This document shows, piece after piece, positions 27,280 to 36,636 of a DNA stretch of 64,000 bases. The DNA is taken from the NCBI RefSeq assembly GCF_000746825.1, contig NZ_JQIV01000006.1:1480784-1544783 (forward strand), written 5' to 3'. A program made the translations under genes and the position numbers. Position 1 is the first letter of the stretch, and each line of letters begins with the position of its first letter. The notes beneath the pieces are model-generated. The model was given only the letters and a program-made list of their open reading frames with translations, was not told the origin of the DNA and did no database searches. The stretch is from Carnobacterium inhibens subsp. inhibens DSM 13024. Its GTDB lineage: Bacteria > Bacillota > Bacilli > Lactobacillales > Carnobacteriaceae.

Positions 27280-28623
27280 ATGGACAAAAATGAAAAAAAT
27301 AGGAATAAAGGCTGGATAAGAAAAATAGATTCTATCAGCTTGGAAGAAGTAAATAGTTCAGTAAAAATCCCACCAGCAAATGCTTCTTTTCTAAGAAAGT
27401 TGCTTGCTTTTATGGGTCCAGGCGCATTAGTGGCTGTTGGGTATGTTGATCCGGGTAATTGGGCGACATCTATAGAGGGTGGATCTGAATTTGGCTATAC
27501 CTTATTAAGTGTCATATTGATTGCTAGTTTAATTGCAACCTTAATGCAAGAAATGGCTGCGCGATTAGGAATCGCCACAAGTATGGACTTAGCTCAAGCA
27601 ACTAGTGCTTCTGTCGGAAAAAAATTATCTTTTTTCTTATGGATTTTAACAGAAGTTGCCATTATCGCTACCGATATTGCTGAGGTTATTGGATCTGCTA
27701 TCGCTCTAAAACTATTGTTCAACATTCCCATCCTTTTAGGTGTGACAATCACAACATTAGATGTGCTCTTGTTGCTTTTATTGCAGAAACGCAGTTTTCG
27801 TATTATTGAAAGTGTCGTTATTATCTTAATGGCTACGATTTTTATCATTTTTGCATATGAAATTTTATTATCCAATCCAAATGTCACAGACTTAGTTCAA
27901 GGTTATATTCCTAGTTCAGATATTGTTACAAACCCTTCGATCCTATTTGTAGGTTTAGGAATTTTAGGTGCCACAGTTATGCCGCATAATCTATATCTGC
28001 ATTCTTCAATTATTCAAACGAGAAGCTATGAACGTACAGAAAAAGGAAAAAAAGAAGCGGTAAACTTTGCTCGAATCGATTCTATCTTTTCTTTAACCAT
28101 TGCTTTTTTGATTAATTCGATGATTTTAATTTTAGGTGCGTCAGCTTTTTACGGCAACGGTCAAGTTGTCAGTGGAATAGAAGATGCTTATGCTTTACTT
28201 GCACCAACTATTGGCGCATCTATAGCGAGTACCTTATTTGCAATTGCTCTACTAGCTTCTGGCCAAAACTCAACCATCACCGGAACATTAAGCGGTCAGA
28301 TTGTTATGGAAGGCTTTATTCATTTAAGAGTTAAGCCATGGGTACGCCGAATCATCACAAGATTACTAGCTGTAATTCCAGTATTTATTGTGACCATTAT
28401 TGCCGGAGAAAATGGAGCTACCGATCTTTTAATATTCAGTCAGGTTATTTTAAGTATGCAACTCCCCTTTGCACTTGTTCCACTGGTTTTATTCACCAGT
28501 GATAAACATAAAATGGGAAGTTTCGTAAACTCAACTTGGGTCAAAATAGTGGCCTGGACAGCTACTGTTATCATTATTTGTTTAAACGTTTATTTAGTAG
28601 TCTATACATTGATTGGCCTGTAA
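27280..28623 (+). CDS. mntH: Nramp-family divalent metal transporter (MntH)
   Basis: 447 residues, about 11 membrane helices, taking up Mn(II) (and Fe(II)) with protons. Helix 1 carries the metal-binding DPGN motif (VGYVDPGNWATSIEGG) and helix 6 the MPHN motif (GATVMPHNLYLHSS). A polar cytosolic N terminus of about 40 residues precedes helix 1. The ribosome site is weak (GGAT). It is monocistronic, ending at a terminator. Confidence 0.94.
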   Translation: MDKNEKNRNKGWIRKIDSISLEEVNSSVKIPPANASFLRKLLAFMGPGALVAVGYVDPGNWATSIEGGSEFGYTLLSVILIASLIATLMQEMAARLGIATSMDLAQATSASVGKKLSFFLWILTEVAIIATDIAEVIGSAIALKLLFNIPILLGVTITTLDVLLLLLLQKRSFRIIESVVIILMATIFIIFAYEILLSNPNVTDLVQGYIPSSDIVTNPSILFVGLGILGATVMPHNLYLHSSIIQTRSYERTEKGKKEAVNFARIDSIFSLTIAFLINSMILILGASAFYGNGQVVSGIEDAYALLAPTIGASIASTLFAIALLASGQNSTITGTLSGQIVMEGFIHLRVKPWVRRIITRLLAVIPVFIVTIIAGENGATDLLIFSQVILSMQLPFALVPLVLFTSDKHKMGSFVNSTWVKIVAWTATVIIICLNVYLVVYTLIGL

Positions 28624-28687
28624 CTATTTGTTTGATTCCTTTAATAATTTAAGAGAATTACTCTATCATTTAAACGATCTCAGCAAC

Positions 28688-28728
28688 AAAAAGACGACAG
28701 CTAATTAAACTAGCCGTCGTCTTTTTGG
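28688..28728 (+). terminator. Terminator after mntH
   Basis: AAAAAGACGAC (28688-28698) with GCTA pairs with TAGC and GTCGTCTTTTT (to 28726). Strong and symmetric. Confidence 0.88.
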
Positions 28729-28812
28729 TCTTTCGACATCTTTAATGTACATGCTATTGTTGATAAATTATAAAATAGCATTAAGCCATCACAGAACGAG
28801 TAGATGTAAATA

Positions 28813-29193
28813 TCAATTTCGTTTTCTAAACTCTCTACGCACTTTGGCAATTATAAATGTTGCAAAAAAAAGCATAAGGCCAACTTTGTTAAAAAGTAAA
28901 AATACATTTAGTACATCATCAAAAGAGCTCAACGGATAATAACCGCTTAGCAAAAGAATGGGGAATACCGTAAGCAACATTGTTATGTAGTGAACTATGA
29001 TTTGTTTGGAGAAATTCCAGCGGTTGATTTCATAGATGACGCTCGCTATTCCCAAAAACATAATTATAAGCCCGTTTATTAAGAATGTCCTCGCATCACT
29101 AGATGAACCTTGAATAAGCTCCCACACTGACATGACCAACATAAAAATAAATGGAATTGCTCCTCTAATGAATCCTTTTAAAAATAGTTTCAT
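28813..29193 (-). CDS. DUF3021 membrane protein
   Basis: 126 residues from the ATG at 29193, chosen over an upstream start at 29229 because AAAGG lies about 9-14 nt before it. There are four hydrophobic segments (about 8-26, 37-53, 64-82, 92-110). The FIRGAIPFIFMLVMSV start and the IxxWNFSKQ segment after helix 2 fit DUF3021, whose genes usually accompany a LytTR regulator. Here the partner is a DUF2087 protein instead. Function unknown. Confidence 0.72.
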   Translation of the reverse strand: MKLFLKGFIRGAIPFIFMLVMSVWELIQGSSSDARTFLINGLIIMFLGIASVIYEINRWNFSKQIIVHYITMLLTVFPILLLSGYYPLSSFDDVLNVFLLFNKVGLMLFFATFIIAKVRREFRKRN

Positions 29194-29213
29194 TTGTCTA
29201 TCCTTTCGCATTT

Positions 29214-29498
29214 TTATATATTTAACCAATACTGATTACCATCGCTGCTTCTTTTGAAAAAATTAAAGGTGATTAAATATCTTCTCTGTTCAACATACTC
29301 TCCTGTTGGATACACGTTAAGTAACTCCGTATTTATTTCTTTTTCCGTATATATTTTCCCTTGTTCGAATCTGGTGATGAATTCCGCTAATAAAATGTAT
29401 TTCTTCTTTTCTTTCGCTGGCACCTTAGTCACTCTATTATTTTCCATAAAGTTCATGACTACATTTTCTTTTTCCTGTTCTGTGTAGTGATACCTCAT
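29214..29498 (-). CDS. DUF2087 family protein
   Basis: 94 residues. The C-terminal about 70 match DUF2087: KKKYILLAEFITRFEQGKIYTEKEINTEL, the RRYLI core, then SSDGNQYWLNI. DUF2087 domains are small winged-helix-like units often found with transcription factors, so this may be a DNA-binding protein controlling the DUF3021 gene 20 nt downstream. That role is inferred. Confidence 0.75.
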   Translation of the reverse strand: MRYHYTEQEKENVVMNFMENNRVTKVPAKEKKKYILLAEFITRFEQGKIYTEKEINTELLNVYPTGEYVEQRRYLITFNFFKRSSDGNQYWLNI

Positions 29499-29759
29499 AA
29501 GTCATTTCTCCCTCTTAATAGTTCTTTTTGATTTAAAAATGCATGAATCCCACCCTAATGGTATAGCTACTTTTATTACTAAAAAGAAAGACCTACTCAG
29601 CTATTACTTATAAGAAGGATATCATTAAAAATAGATGAGAGTCAATATCCTAAACAATTTTATTCAAACTTATAAAGTAACTTTCCACCTAAAATTTGCT
29701 TTTGCGAATGTCTAATTTGTGAGATACTGATAAGCGTGACTGAAAACGGAGGGAACAAG

Positions 29760-30761
29760 ATGATTTATATAAAAGAAGCCATTTTACACATTTTTGATTT
29801 GAACAGTAACGAACCTATCTTCTCTTTTGCCGGCTTAGATCTTACAGAGAAATTCACATTTGATTATCTCCATGCCATGATTGAAAAAGTAGAAGACTCA
29901 GACAACATGAAAACCGGGATATTAACCGAAAATAATCCTTTAAACCAAACTTTTTCTACGATTCCAACTGATTTTATTGAGACAACCAAAACGTTGACCG
30001 AAAAATTCTTTTCCATTACAAAACTTAATCCAGAAATACCGCCAGCTGACTTATTATTTGTCTACTTTACTTTGGACGAAGTACCGCAGTTAGGTCTGTT
30101 CAAATTAAATTATTCTGACAGCATCACTCACTATGTCTCTTATGAAGAAGAAACGCTAACGAATCAGTTGATCATTAACCGTTCTATCTTACCGAGTGCA
30201 CGCCAAGCGATTCAAGAAGGAATGGTGCTAAATTTGAATACCATGGAATACCATGTGATTGAGAAAAAGCACCTAATTGATGAATTAGCAGAGAAAATTT
30301 ATTATTTCACAGAACTATTTTTAGAAGATAAGCCTCAGCCAAGCCTCAAAGAGAATATTTCGATTATCAAAAAAGCTGTTCAAAAAACAAGCAAAGCGTT
30401 TGATGATGAAGAATTCCAAGTATTAGCTGATACGAAAGATGCACTTGTCCATAGTATGACCGAAGAAAACGTCATTGATAACCAAGTAATCGCTGAGACT
30501 CTATACGGGGATAATCACGCGAAAAAAGAAAAGTTTTTTGAAGAAATCAAAGAATTAGGCTACGTGGATCGTGCTCCTGCTGAAGTGGCAGTAGCTGGAC
30601 CAAAATATTCCAAACAAAAATTCCGTTTAGATAACGGAATCGAGATCAGCATTCCTATAGAACTTTACAGAGACCCAGATGTTGTCGAGTTTATTAATAA
30701 TCCAGACGGAACGACTTCTGTAATGATCAAAAATATCGAAAAAATCAAAAACTTATTCTAA
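29760..30761 (+). CDS. Nucleoid-associated protein (NdpA/YejK family)
   Basis: 333 residues from the ATG at 29760, 8 codons inside the longest frame, because GGAGGG lies 7 nt before it. It matches the PF04245 nucleoid-associated family: N-terminal IKEAILHIFDLNSNEPIFS, a middle region of paired helices, and a C-terminal substrate-independent beta domain (FRLDNGIEISIPIELYRDPDVVEF). E. coli YejK binds topoisomerases. The role in Gram-positives is little studied. It is monocistronic with a terminator. Confidence 0.85.
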   Translation: MIYIKEAILHIFDLNSNEPIFSFAGLDLTEKFTFDYLHAMIEKVEDSDNMKTGILTENNPLNQTFSTIPTDFIETTKTLTEKFFSITKLNPEIPPADLLFVYFTLDEVPQLGLFKLNYSDSITHYVSYEEETLTNQLIINRSILPSARQAIQEGMVLNLNTMEYHVIEKKHLIDELAEKIYYFTELFLEDKPQPSLKENISIIKKAVQKTSKAFDDEEFQVLADTKDALVHSMTEENVIDNQVIAETLYGDNHAKKEKFFEEIKELGYVDRAPAEVAVAGPKYSKQKFRLDNGIEISIPIELYRDPDVVEFINNPDGTTSVMIKNIEKIKNLF

Positions 30762-30763
30762 AA

Positions 30764-30818
30764 AATCTTCCTTTGTATGAGCCCTTCAATGCTCAGTACA
30801 GAGGAAGATTTTCGTTTA
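30764..30818 (+). terminator. Terminator after the nucleoid-associated protein gene
   Basis: AATCTTCCTTTGTA and TGAGC on the left pair with GCTCA and the segment ending GAGGAAGATT on the right, followed by TTCGTTT. Confidence 0.8.
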
Positions 30819-30951
30819 TAGCAACGATTGTTTAACCACTGCTGAATAGTATGAACTTTCGTAGGCCCATTATCAATAAAATGTTAAATCCTTTTAGTTG
30901 CAAAGGTTGATCAGATTCTTATTGATTTCTGCCTAAATAAGGATATTTAAA

Positions 30952-31595
30952 TTAGACAGCATCAATTGAGTCAGTTGGATCTACTTCTTCTAAATTCTCA
31001 TACAGCTGTGGATAATCATGACACTTCATATTTCTAGATTTACATACTTCTTTTCCAAAGGAGATCATAGATTGGTGTGCTCTTCCCCAGTATTTAGCTG
31101 GGATAATTTCTGTCACACGCACTTCAATTTGTTTGGGTGTGGCATTTTCTTCTACTATCTTGTGATGCTTGCAGATTCGTGCGACATGTGTGTCCACTGC
31201 AAAAGCCTCTTGGCTAAAGGCAACATTCAATAATATATTAGCTGATTTAGGTCCAATTCCAGTTAATGATTGAAGTTCCTTACGTGTACTTGGAACTTTT
31301 CAAGTAATTGACAACTGCTTTTATAAATATACTTTGCTTTATTCCGGTAGAGCCCGACTGTTTTTATGTATGATTCAATTTCTTCAGGTGAAGATTCGAT
31401 AACAGCTTGAGGATTTGGATAGCGTTCAAATAATTGGTCTGTCACTTTAGCGACAGAAATATCTGTTGCCTGAGCACTTAATATAACGACCATCAACAAT
31501 TGAAATGGATTTTGGTAACGCATCATTGGGACAGCATCAGGATAAAGTTTCATAATTTCATAGATAACGTGTTGAGCGGCTTCTTTTGTCAGCAT
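30952..31595 (-). pseudogene. Second endonuclease III gene, frameshifted by a 13-bp deletion
   Basis: A near copy of the intact nth at 4416-5057, starting with the same MLTKEAAQHV. At about 31299, 13 bases present in the intact gene (between GGAACTTT and CAAG on the plus strand) are missing, flanked by TTT repeats as in slippage. The frame shifts after SSCQLLEKF and stops soon after. Downstream, in another frame, AFAVDTHVARI (catalytic Asp) and the C terminus remain well conserved. Adding 13 nt gives 657 nt, exactly 219 codons. The iron-sulfur cysteines are partly lost here as well. Confidence 0.9.
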
Positions 31596-31835
31596 AGGCT
31601 TTCCTTTCTTTAATCTTTTTTTTAATATACCATATTTTCAATAGCACTAAAATCAAGTTTATTAGCATCTTAATTTCTATGAAGCCAGAATCATAAGAAT
31701 AGCTTTCCTTAGAACCATGCCATTCTGACTTTTTATGTTCAAAATAAAGTTTCAACAGTTCTTTAGCACTGCTGGCTGAGGTATAATAAATTAAAGATTT
31801 ATTCCTCAAAAACAAGCCTAAGGAGGGTCCTCGAG

Positions 31836-32675
31836 ATGAGACAGAAAGACGAAGAAACGCTCAATGATTTATATAATCTAATCCTCAATCCTGCGACTCG
31901 TGAATGGGAACGGTCAGCACTATCTTCGACCAAAAATGCCTTAGAAGAGGATGCAACTATTGACGACCAACTTTCAAAGCTTGAAGCTAAATTACGTCCA
32001 CTCGCATTAAGAAACAACTTAACGCCTGACGTGACAGATTTTTATAACAGCATAACTGGAAATGCTAGTGCCGACACTCAATTTGATTTTACAAAACACT
32101 CCATTGATGATTTAACTTACCAAGACTCTGCGGTATTCGCAGGAGGCTGTTTCTGGTGTATGGTAAAACCTTTTGAAACCAAAAATGGAATCATTTCAGT
32201 CTTATCTGGGTACACCGGTGGACAGATGGATCATCCCACTTATGATCAAGTGAGCGGCCAATATACAGGGCATGTCGAAGCAGTTGAGATTATTTTTGAT
32301 ACGCGGATCCTACAGTATGAAGAACTGGTAGAACTTTATTGGCAACTAACAGATCCTACAGATGCGTTTGGTCAATTTCAAGACCGTGGCAGTCAGTACC
32401 GTCCGATTATTTTTGTTCGAAATGAAGAACAACGAAAAATTGCTGAAAAGTCAAAACAGCAGTTAGCGGAATCCGGCAAATACAAGCGTCCAATCGTTAC
32501 ATTAATTGAGCCAACGTCTGTATTTTGGCCAGCAGAAAACTTCCACCAGCAATTTTATAAGAAAAATCGAAAGAGATACAAAAGAATTGAGCGTTCCCGT
32601 CAACAATTTTTAGCCTTCCAGCGTTTACAGGGTAAAATCAGGACAGAACTTAATCATTTTACACGAAAACCTTAA
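31836..32675 (+). CDS. msrA: Peptide methionine sulfoxide reductase MsrA with N-terminal helical extension
   Basis: 279 residues. The C-terminal about 180 are MsrA: catalytic GGCFWC (about residues 105-110), [17 protein letters not shown], and a GHVEAVEI strand. DRGSQYRP and NFHQQFY also match. It reduces methionine-S-sulfoxide. The first about 85 residues form a separate helical domain ([37 protein letters not shown]). This resembles the small immunity-type helical proteins of lactic acid bacteria, a similarity judged by eye. AAGGAGG precedes the ATG. The last about 35 residues are very basic. Confidence 0.9.
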   Translation: MRQKDEETLNDLYNLILNPATREWERSALSSTKNALEEDATIDDQLSKLEAKLRPLALRNNLTPDVTDFYNSITGNASADTQFDFTKHSIDDLTYQDSAVFAGGCFWCMVKPFETKNGIISVLSGYTGGQMDHPTYDQVSGQYTGHVEAVEIIFDTRILQYEELVELYWQLTDPTDAFGQFQDRGSQYRPIIFVRNEEQRKIAEKSKQQLAESGKYKRPIVTLIEPTSVFWPAENFHQQFYKKNRKRYKRIERSRQQFLAFQRLQGKIRTELNHFTRKP

Positions 32676-32823
32676 TGAACTGTGCCATGATAGCTACTCT
32701 TCTCTACCATATTGAATAGCTATTTTTATTTTTTCTTCGTTCCTTGTTTTAAAAATGAAGAATGATTAGAACGTCATTTATCTTTTCATTGAATTGATTT
32801 TGTTTAAAAATTCACAAAAATAG

Positions 32824-32852
32824 TTTACCATAAAGAGAAACCTTTATATTTT
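32824..32852 (+). promoter_or_regulatory. Putative promoter of the lipid-type gene cluster
   Basis: -35 TTTACC (32824-32829), 17-nt spacer, -10 TATTTT (32847-32852), about 24 nt before the GTG of the CarS-like gene. No other good promoter is visible before 41972. Confidence 0.5.
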
Positions 32853-32875
32853 TATAAGAGAAAGAGGAAATTACT

Positions 32876-33469
32876 GTGTTGGAAACAATTTTAAGTTTAT
32901 ACATTACATTAATGTCAGTCATTTTTGCAGGTGTTGCCAATATGGCTTTTTGTAAATACCCTACCTATCAACGCTTAAATATCCCAATGGATGCCGGACG
33001 AATATTATCAGATGGTAAGCGATTATTTGGTCAAAACAAAACTTGGAAAGGCTTTATTGGTATGATTCTTTTTGGCGGCCTATCTCAGATTGTCTGGGGA
33101 CTCGTTCTAAAAACTATTCCTTCCCTTGAATCGCTGAATCTATTCTACGACGTCTATGCCAATTCTATACTAACGAATCTTTGGATTGGACTTTTGTTAG
33201 GGCTAGCCTATATTGTTTTTGAATTACCAAATAGTTTTATGAAACGCCGTTTAGAAATCATGCCTGGCAAACCAGCAAACAATCAATGGAAATGGTTCTT
33301 TATTTTTATTGACCAAGCAGATTCATTGCTGGGGTGTGCTTTAATCGTAGCAGTTCTGGTTCCCATAAGTTGGACTCAATTTTTCGGCTTCATCATTTTA
33401 GGAGCCGGTACTCATATTGTGATCAATCAGTTATTGTATTTTTTAAAATTAAGAAAAAATCCATTCTAA
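32876..33469 (+). CDS. CarS-family (CDP-archaeol synthase-like) cytidylyltransferase
   Basis: 197 residues with about five membrane helices. The archaeal CarS (PF01864/DUF46) hallmarks are present in order: FAGVANMAF, GRILSDGKRLFGQNKTWKGF (the DGKRLxGxxKTWKG signature), then NSFMKRRLEIMPGKPA and FIDQADSLLGCAL, matching the archaeal SFIKRRL...DQLDFVLGAL block. CarS activates an unsaturated archaeal lipid phosphate with CTP. The start is GTG 32876 with AGAGGA 7 nt upstream. It is probably the first gene of the cluster ending at 41972, supplying a CDP-activated lipid to the downstream phosphatidyltransferase. Confidence 0.85.
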   Translation: MLETILSLYITLMSVIFAGVANMAFCKYPTYQRLNIPMDAGRILSDGKRLFGQNKTWKGFIGMILFGGLSQIVWGLVLKTIPSLESLNLFYDVYANSILTNLWIGLLLGLAYIVFELPNSFMKRRLEIMPGKPANNQWKWFFIFIDQADSLLGCALIVAVLVPISWTQFFGFIILGAGTHIVINQLLYFLKLRKNPF

Positions 33470-33573
33470 TTATTTTAGATGTACAAAGAGGTGTATAGAC
33501 AATCTATTGGACTTTAATAGAAACTGCAGAAACAAATCTGCGGTATGGCGGTAAAATAAACGCGTTAATCGAT

Positions 33574-36024
33574 TTGTCTCAATTAGGCCTTCAGGTACCT
33601 AAAGGCTATTTCATTTCAGAAGATAAGCTCACTTCACTATGGATGGAAGTAATCCCAGAACTAGTCAGATTAGAAGCAACGGATCAACCTAGCCTACCAA
33701 CTTATGAAACGATTGTTCAACGTCTGGACCAGTTGAGTTTTCCAACGGAATTGCAGACAGAAATAAGCGATCTTATGTCTTCTAATAAAACGTATATTGT
33801 ACGAAGCAGTGGTCTGATGGAAGACCACGCGTCTACTTCTTTTGCTGGACAGTATGACACTATTGCAAATTGTACGACGACTGATGGCATTATTGCTGCA
33901 TTAAAACAGTGTATCGCCTCTCTTTTTAAGCCCGCTAGTTTAAATTATTGGCAGACACAACAATTGGGTATTCAAAATCTAAGGATGTCTATCATTATTC
34001 AAGAACAGGTTTCAGCAGTGTCCAGTGGTGTGGCATTTACTCTCAATCCTTTGACAAATAATGATCGCCAGTTAACGATTGAAGTAGTAGAAGGCGCAGG
34101 AGAACAGCTTGTTAGCGGTTTGGTTACCCCTGAACAATTGACAATCGACTGGTTTTCAACGATTGGACCAACAAATGTCTCCCAAATTTTATCTTTAGAC
34201 CAGTTGAAGCAACTTCAAAAACAATTGCTTTTGATTGCAACCTTTTATGGCTATCCTGTCGATGTAGAGTTTTGTTTCAGCAAAGATTCCTTATTTTTCT
34301 TGCAAGCTCGTCCGATTACAACCATCCGTCGAAAAATCAATGAAGGCAATTGGACCACTACGAATTTTCGTGATGGCGGTGTCGCTGCGCAGCCTTGTCC
34401 AGGATTGATGTGGAGTTTATACCGCGAATCATGGCAAACAACGTTAGAAAAATTTCTGATTCAAAATAAGTTATACGATTCAACAAACATCAAGCAGCTT
34501 TCCATCAATCATTTTGCAAGACCTTATTGGAATATTGGTGTTGTCAAAGAAGCCATGTCACGAATACCTGGCTACATTGAACGCGAATTTGACGATGAGC
34601 TTGGCGTTTATAAAAATTATCAAGGAGACGGCTACAAAAGCAAGCTGACAGTTAAGACAATCAGCCATTTACTAACTGTGGCGACTCGCATCACTAAAAC
34701 GACTCAGCAGCAGCGTCAAACGGCAGCACAGCAACACAAACAACTATTAGAGACTTATCAATCAATCGATAAAAAAATCCAATCGCTGTCTTCCATAACA
34801 GATCAGCAAGACATTGAAATGTTATGGGAGTCCGTCATCAATGATGCTTATTTGCAAAGTGAACAGACTTATTTTTGGCAAGTATTTGTCAACACGGTAC
34901 AGCTTTCCATGAAAAAAACGGCATTATTGAAAAAATTGCCATTAGAGACCTTTTTCCAGCTCATCTCAAAACTAGGAGAAGTCTCACATGTCCAACCGCT
35001 ACGTGATTTGTATGAAATCGTTGAAATCATCGTTACAAACGATAAATATAAGCAGGAATGGATGACGAACAATCCATTAGAAATCAATACGTTATTAAAC
35101 GAACAACCCAATCGACTAGATGCACAACGGATCCAAGCTTTTCAAGAAACATTTGGCTATCATTCAAACCGCGAACTGAATCTATTGGTGCCAAGTTATA
35201 GTGAAGACCAACAGCTAGTGGTTGATTTACTGAAAGAATATGTGGATCATCCAGAGAAACTCACGACAGTTCAACACGCCTTCTCCCAAACGTTGACAGA
35301 TAAACAAATGGAAAAACTGATAGAGCCCTATGTCTCTAAATGGCAACGGATTAAATTAATGAAGGATATCAAGATGCTGCGCGAATTATTGTGGTGGCGT
35401 GAGGAGTTTAAAGATGTATCAACTCGTTTTTACCATTTGATCCGTCAAATCACTTTGAAATTAGGGGAAAGGTATTCCAAACTAGGGTATATTGATAATA
35501 TGGAAGACCTCTTCTATCTTGAGAAAGAAACGATACACTCTTTTATCACTAACCAAGTCTCTCAAGAAAGTCTCAAGAAATCTGTGCAGGACAATCGCAT
35601 CTATTGTCAGGCTTATCGCCATTTTGTTCCTCCAGGAGATTTAATGGAGACAAGTGTTTCCGCAGAGGTAGAGAATCTTTTGGCAAATAAACCATCCAGT
35701 TTAGCTGGAATCGGTGCGAATGACGGGATTGTTTCTGGAAAAATAAGAATTCTGCTAGATCCTAAAGACATCAACCAGTTGGAGGCTGGCGAAATCTTGG
35801 TGACTCGCTTTACGGATACAGGATGGAGTCACGCTTTTGGTTCCATTAAGGGGCTGATTACAGAAACTGGCGGTGTTTTATGCCATGCCTCAATTGTTGC
35901 CAGAGAATTTGGTATTCCAACAATCGTTTGTGCAACACAAGCTACAGAGAAGTTAAAAACAGGTATGAATGTTACAATGAATGGAACAACGGGTGAAATT
36001 ACAATTCAAAAAAGTGGGTGCTAA
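33574..36024 (+). CDS. PEP-synthase/rifampin-phosphotransferase-like enzyme, copy 1
   Basis: 816 residues from TTG 33574. N-terminal ATP-grasp domain (YIVRSSGLMEDHASTSFAGQY, about 70-90; LQARPI near 249), a large middle region, and a C-terminal swivelling phosphohistidine domain with GGVLCHASIVAREFGIPT (His about 772). Such enzymes split ATP to AMP and Pi and pass the beta-phosphate to an acceptor. The frame stays open upstream to 33499 and encodes RYGGKINALIDL, the family's usual N-terminal GGK motif. No ATG, GTG or TTG exists there, so the real start may be a rare codon such as ATC 33502, 8 nt after AGAGGTG. The acceptor is unknown. Confidence 0.82.
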   Translation: MSQLGLQVPKGYFISEDKLTSLWMEVIPELVRLEATDQPSLPTYETIVQRLDQLSFPTELQTEISDLMSSNKTYIVRSSGLMEDHASTSFAGQYDTIANCTTTDGIIAALKQCIASLFKPASLNYWQTQQLGIQNLRMSIIIQEQVSAVSSGVAFTLNPLTNNDRQLTIEVVEGAGEQLVSGLVTPEQLTIDWFSTIGPTNVSQILSLDQLKQLQKQLLLIATFYGYPVDVEFCFSKDSLFFLQARPITTIRRKINEGNWTTTNFRDGGVAAQPCPGLMWSLYRESWQTTLEKFLIQNKLYDSTNIKQLSINHFARPYWNIGVVKEAMSRIPGYIEREFDDELGVYKNYQGDGYKSKLTVKTISHLLTVATRITKTTQQQRQTAAQQHKQLLETYQSIDKKIQSLSSITDQQDIEMLWESVINDAYLQSEQTYFWQVFVNTVQLSMKKTALLKKLPLETFFQLISKLGEVSHVQPLRDLYEIVEIIVTNDKYKQEWMTNNPLEINTLLNEQPNRLDAQRIQAFQETFGYHSNRELNLLVPSYSEDQQLVVDLLKEYVDHPEKLTTVQHAFSQTLTDKQMEKLIEPYVSKWQRIKLMKDIKMLRELLWWREEFKDVSTRFYHLIRQITLKLGERYSKLGYIDNMEDLFYLEKETIHSFITNQVSQESLKKSVQDNRIYCQAYRHFVPPGDLMETSVSAEVENLLANKPSSLAGIGANDGIVSGKIRILLDPKDINQLEAGEILVTRFTDTGWSHAFGSIKGLITETGGVLCHASIVAREFGIPTIVCATQATEKLKTGMNVTMNGTTGEITIQKSGC

Positions 36025-36026
36025 AG

Positions 36027-36635
36027 ATGTTTATTGGAGAATATGGAAAGTTTGTCTATTTAACCTATTTTGGGACCGCCCTGTCGTTAGTAGCAATGCA
36101 TTTCATTATTCAAGGCGAGATGATTTGGGCGATGAGCTGCTTTATTGTGAGCGGGCTCTGCGATTTATTTGATGGCATGGTTGCGCGTTCCTTTGATAGA
36201 ACAAAAGCGCAAGAACAATTTGGTGTAGAGATCGATACTTTATGCGATATGATCAGTTTTGCGGCGTTACCTGCAGTTTTATTGATTTCACAAGGTCGCT
36301 TCCCTTTAGTGAACATTTTTTTAGCCATTATTTATGTCATCGCTGCTGTTACAAGACTGGCTTATTTCAATCGTGAAACGAAGGACAATCTGGCAGAAAG
36401 AGCGACTTATTTTCGGGGAGTTCCGGTTACCTATGGTGCACTTGTTTTTCCGGTCGGTTATTTGGTAAGTGAATGGTTTTCAAGTGGAAGTTTTCAATAT
36501 GTTCTTCTACTGCTTGCTCCTATATTGGCTTTTCTATTCATCTGGGATATTAAGATTCCTAAACCCAATCGAGTGATGTATCTCTTTTTCTTAGGACTGG
36601 CGCTCGTGACTTTATTCGGATTATGGAGATTATAG
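36027..36635 (+). CDS. CDP-alcohol phosphatidyltransferase (phosphatidylserine synthase type)
   Basis: 202 residues with about six membrane helices. The CDP-alcohol phosphatidyltransferase motif is complete: FDGMVARSFDRTKAQEQFG then VEIDTLCD, with all catalytic Asp residues. The spacing between AR and G is 11 residues rather than the usual 8. A decarboxylase of the phosphatidylserine type follows after one base, so serine is the likely acceptor and the product a phosphatidylserine or analogue. The start at ATG 36027 is chosen over a GTG at 36018 that overlaps the preceding gene. Gap to that gene is 2 nt. Confidence 0.86.
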   Translation: MFIGEYGKFVYLTYFGTALSLVAMHFIIQGEMIWAMSCFIVSGLCDLFDGMVARSFDRTKAQEQFGVEIDTLCDMISFAALPAVLLISQGRFPLVNIFLAIIYVIAAVTRLAYFNRETKDNLAERATYFRGVPVTYGALVFPVGYLVSEWFSSGSFQYVLLLLAPILAFLFIWDIKIPKPNRVMYLFFLGLALVTLFGLWRL

Positions 36636-36636
36636 T

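Noticed and set aside
30952-31595. Second nth as a sequencing-error frameshift
   Set aside because: The difference is a 13-base loss between short repeats, not a homopolymer slip, so a real deletion is more likely.
31558-31815. Minus-strand 85-codon frame upstream of the nth pseudogene
   Set aside because: Mixed, non-family composition, overlaps the nth start, and no ribosome site.
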